DNA from: an uncultured Mollicutes bacterium
GTDB taxonomy: Bacteria; Bacillota_I; Bacilli_A; RFN20; CAG-826
DNA: 8,835 nucleotides
Assembly (NCBI GenBank): GCA_900550795.1
Contig: URTN01000023.1
Span: 1-8,835, forward strand
Direction of reading: 5' to 3'
Shown here: positions 7,308 through 8,835 of the stretch, piece after piece
Numbering within the stretch: the stretch's first letter is position 1
How the letters are laid out: every line of letters starts with the position of its first letter
Program-made: the position numbers and the translations under genes
Notes under the pieces: generated by a model
What the model was told of the DNA's origin: nothing
Database searches by the model: none
Seen by the model: the letters and a program-made list of their open reading frames with translations, nothing else

Positions 7308-7323
7308 TTATTTATATAAATAA
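7308..7323. repeat. 16-bp perfect AT-only palindrome in the promoter spacer
   Basis: TTATTTATATAAATAA reads the same on both strands. It lies directly upstream of the glycosyltransferase -10 box, in the -35 to -10 spacer, where a repressor could bind. It is made only of A and T, and its left side merges with the T-tract of the terminator, so it may be a by-product of composition. Confidence 0.6.
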
Positions 7324-7364
7324 AAAAAGACACACTACTTATATAAGTCTAAATATAGTGTGCC
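7322..7364 (-). terminator. Rho-independent terminator of the starch-binding protein gene
   Basis: On the minus strand GGCACACTA (7364-7356) pairs with TAGTGTGTC (7337-7329) in a 9-bp stem with one G-U pair, followed by a run of seven T. It lies 14 bases after the stop codon. Short A/T runs flank both sides (CTTTTAT follows on the plus strand), so it could work weakly in both directions. The loop region contains a 12-bp palindrome, ACTTATATAAGT (7337-7348), sharing one base with the stem, that could extend or compete with it. Confidence 0.85.
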
Positions 7365-7378
7365 TTTTATGTTATTAA

Positions 7379-8686
7379 TTAGGCTTTTTTATGTTTATGA
7401 CGACGAAGTATTATCATCGAAGCGGATGCAATGATTGTAGCGGCCGAGATTCCTGCAACAACTAATGTAGCATTGTTAGATGAATTGCCACCTAAGAACA
7501 TAACGGAATTAGTCGATTTAGCATAATTGATTTTAATTTGATTCATCAATTGAGCAAGGGCAATATCATCATTTGTTGATGTTTCCCCTTCGCCAGATCC
7601 ATATGTCAAGTAAGTGGATTTATCAAATGTTACTTTGTCTTTGCCTAATGCATCATATTTATCAATTAGTCCCTTTAATTGAGCCTTATCAGTTAAATTG
7701 CAGACTGAGTAATAACTATTGTTCTCTCCCCCTGGGGCAATGAGGGTTGTTCCTTCTAATGCTTTTGATAAATCAAATGCCAATTCTGCCGCATTATAAA
7801 CGGTTTCATCACCATTGACGATATGACCATCGCTAGTTGCAGGAGCTTGGAAGAATGAATAATAGCGTTTACAGTTGGTAACGTCGAGATGCATATCCTT
7901 TGTTTGAGCTTTCATATTACCGTTTTCTACATAACTCAGTATGAAATTATTGGCTTTAGGGAACAAAGATGTGTCAATCTTATAGACTCCTCCTTTTCCA
8001 TCAAAATTTAAGCAACTAGAAGTCCCGAAATAGTCAGTTCTTTTAAGCTTTTCTATAGGTGTTCCAGGCCAACTGCCAAGTTGTTCATATTTCTGGGCGC
8101 CAGTGACATCGTCATTCCATGTATAAAGATAATTTCCGGCTACCCTAGTTGTACTTTCACCTTCGACGATTTCAAGATCAGTTCCTAAGTAGATTACTTC
8201 ACCAGTAACTTCTGTTCCAACTTTTTCAAGCCAGAAAGCAGTATCGGTTCCTTTGTTGTGAATATAAGATAATTTATAAGTGCCAAGTTCATTAATGGAA
8301 GAATTGCCCTTGTCGTCTCCTTTAAATGTTATAATGCTTGGTTCTACGTTTCTAAAATTCTTAATCAAAGAAAAGTCAGGCCAATTTGAAATGTCCTTAT
8401 GATACAACTTGAACTTATTTTTAGATAAATCATTTAATTCTATTGTTGTAGAATAAACACCGGTTTCGTCAAAAGTAAACGGGTTATTTTCGCTCCAGCT
8501 GTTAATGTCGCCTTTTAAGAACCATCCTTCAGTATAACCTACTTTTGGACCGGTTTCGGCGGCAACTTCTTTCTCTGCCTTTAAATTAGGCACATTTTTA
8601 GCATTAGAAGAAACTACTGATGTAAGTCCTAAGGCACCTACTCCAACTCCTAATGTTATTAGGCTTAGTAATGATTTGATTTTCAT
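7379..8686 (-). CDS. Secreted, membrane-anchored starch/glucan-binding protein with two carbohydrate-binding modules
   Basis: The 435-residue reading begins with a signal peptide (about 1-29: KIK, hydrophobic core, SSNA). Residues about 50-155 resemble the SusE/SusF or CBM20/48-type starch-binding fold: GWFLKGDINSW (54-64), NKFKL, ISNW and GTYKLSY. Residues about 160-275 resemble CBM26: YLYTW (186-190), the GSWPGTPI loop with W206, and SYVENGNMKAQTKDM (251-265), matching the family's FNxGxxxQTxD end; Y188, W190 and W206 are candidate glucan-stacking residues. A further region (about 295-390) is unrecognised. It ends with a membrane helix (about 405-427) and the basic tail RRHKHKKA. No LPXTG and no catalytic domain are seen, so it probably displays starch at the cell surface. 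A longer start at 8734 is rejected: it falls between the -35 and -10 boxes, while 8686 has a Shine-Dalgarno and opens the signal peptide. Module assignment is by eye. Confidence 0.72.
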   Translation of the reverse strand: MKIKSLLSLITLGVGVGALGLTSVVSSNAKNVPNLKAEKEVAAETGPKVGYTEGWFLKGDINSWSENNPFTFDETGVYSTTIELNDLSKNKFKLYHKDISNWPDFSLIKNFRNVEPSIITFKGDDKGNSSINELGTYKLSYIHNKGTDTAFWLEKVGTEVTGEVIYLGTDLEIVEGESTTRVAGNYLYTWNDDVTGAQKYEQLGSWPGTPIEKLKRTDYFGTSSCLNFDGKGGVYKIDTSLFPKANNFILSYVENGNMKAQTKDMHLDVTNCKRYYSFFQAPATSDGHIVNGDETVYNAAELAFDLSKALEGTTLIAPGGENNSYYSVCNLTDKAQLKGLIDKYDALGKDKVTFDKSTYLTYGSGEGETSTNDDIALAQLMNQIKINYAKSTNSVMFLGGNSSNNATLVVAGISAATIIASASMIILRRHKHKKA

Positions 8687-8695
8687 TCTTTTTTT

Positions 8696-8702
8696 CCCTT
8701 TT
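8696..8702 (-). promoter_or_regulatory. Shine-Dalgarno site deciding the start of the starch-binding protein gene
   Basis: AAAAGGG lies nine bases before the ATG at 8686. It precedes the signal peptide and is within the predicted leader, supporting 8686 over the upstream ATG at 8734. Confidence 0.75.
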
Positions 8703-8709
8703 AAACGGG

Positions 8710-8752
8710 TTACATTATACAAATAAATTGACATTTTTCAAGTATAATGTAA
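8710..8752. repeat. 11-bp perfect inverted repeat flanking the promoter, possible operator
   Basis: TTACATTATAC (8710-8720) and GTATAATGTAA (8742-8752) are exact reverse complements separated by 21 bases, with their centres 32 bases (about three helical turns) apart. The left arm covers the -10 box and the right arm lies just upstream of the -35 box. This is the geometry expected of a regulator binding two sites on one DNA face. The right arm also contains TATAAT on the plus strand, so part of the symmetry could reflect a second, divergent -10 box, though no -35 fits it. Confidence 0.6.
8714..8741 (-). promoter_or_regulatory. Sigma-A-type promoter of the starch-binding protein gene
   Basis: On the minus strand TTGAAA (8741-8736) and TATAAT (8719-8714) are 16 bases apart, placing the start near 8707 and a leader of about 20 bases before the ATG at 8686. 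It is the most complete promoter in the window. The -10 box lies inside one arm of an 11-bp inverted repeat. Confidence 0.75.
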
Positions 8753-8790
8753 ACATTGTTAAATTACTTAGATTTTATCGATACTTTTTC

Positions 8791-8835
8791 TTATTTTTGC
8801 AACACTACAATGGCAGAATATGCAGGCAATTTTGT
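8791..8835 (-). CDS. 3' end of an upstream gene, possibly a GH13-type glucan hydrolase (partial)
   Basis: From the right edge one minus-strand frame reads TKLPAYSAIVVLQK and ends in TAA at 8791. The pattern L-P-x-x-S/E-A-x-V with a short hydrophobic end is typical of the last strand of the C-terminal beta domain in alpha-amylase-family (GH13) enzymes. A glucan hydrolase beside a starch-binding surface protein would make sense. Only 14 codons are visible, so both the coding status and the family are tentative. The roughly 40 bases after the stop hold no convincing terminator. Confidence 0.45.
   Translation of the reverse strand, partial: TKLPAYSAIVVLQK

Noticed and set aside
8687..8734. N-terminal extension of the starch-binding protein by 16 residues
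   Set aside because: Its ATG lies between the -35 and -10 boxes, so it would not be on the transcript, and the signal peptide begins at the internal Met preceded by AAAAGGG.
8810..8835. Plus-strand ATG at the right edge as the start of a divergent gene
   Set aside because: No Shine-Dalgarno or matching promoter is seen, and the minus-strand frame over the same bases gives a plausible GH13-like C-terminus.
642..8835. Possible TGA-to-tryptophan recoding, suggested by the Mollicutes-like composition
   Set aside because: ruvA ends in TGA at a position that fits RuvA's normal length and the ATGA overlap with ruvB, and tryptophan codons read as TGG.

Overview
The window is an AT-rich stretch in which every convincing gene lies on the minus strand. 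Genes end in TAA or TGA (ruvA and a 30-codon ORF use TGA) and tryptophan is read from TGG, so the standard bacterial code applies and TGA is not reassigned as in Mycoplasma or Spiroplasma. A fused SecDF next to recJ, ruvA-ruvB close by, the codon bias and a secreted protein held by a C-terminal helix with a basic tail together suggest a low-GC, single-membrane Bacillota, perhaps an uncultured gut lineage near the Erysipelotrichales or Mollicutes. The lineage is an inference; nothing here is a taxonomic marker.

Read in the direction of transcription (high to low coordinates): (1) about 14 codons of the 3' end of an upstream gene whose tail looks like the end of a GH13-type glucan hydrolase; (2) an intergenic region with a good sigma-A promoter inside an 11-bp inverted repeat; (3) a secreted, membrane-anchored starch- or glucan-binding protein, closed by a strong intrinsic terminator; (4) a soluble ALG5-like family 2 glycosyltransferase overlapping the ribosome-assembly GTPase gene obgE; (5) an extended -10 promoter whose predicted +1 is the A of an ATG, opening a 30-codon membrane peptide that overlaps ruvA by ATGA; (6) ruvA and ruvB, also joined by ATGA, encoding the Holliday-junction branch-migration machine; (7) a 12-bp inverted repeat at the end of ruvB and a candidate promoter; (8) a large divergent SecDF overlapping recJ by TAATG, with recJ running off the left edge.

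The layout joins housekeeping genes (recombination and repair, ribosome assembly, protein export) to the edge of what may be a starch-use locus. ruvAB near secDF-recJ is a recognised Firmicutes arrangement; here queA, tgt and yajC, which often lie between them, are absent.

Points most worth a second look: SecDF has kept its 12-helix plan but has no acidic residue in either helix that normally carries the proton-relay aspartate; the undescribed leaderless micro-ORF in front of ruvA; the unnamed domain plus non-LPXTG anchor at the C-terminus of the starch-binding protein; and the operator-like repeat over its promoter. No CRISPR array, insertion sequence, rRNA or tRNA was seen.
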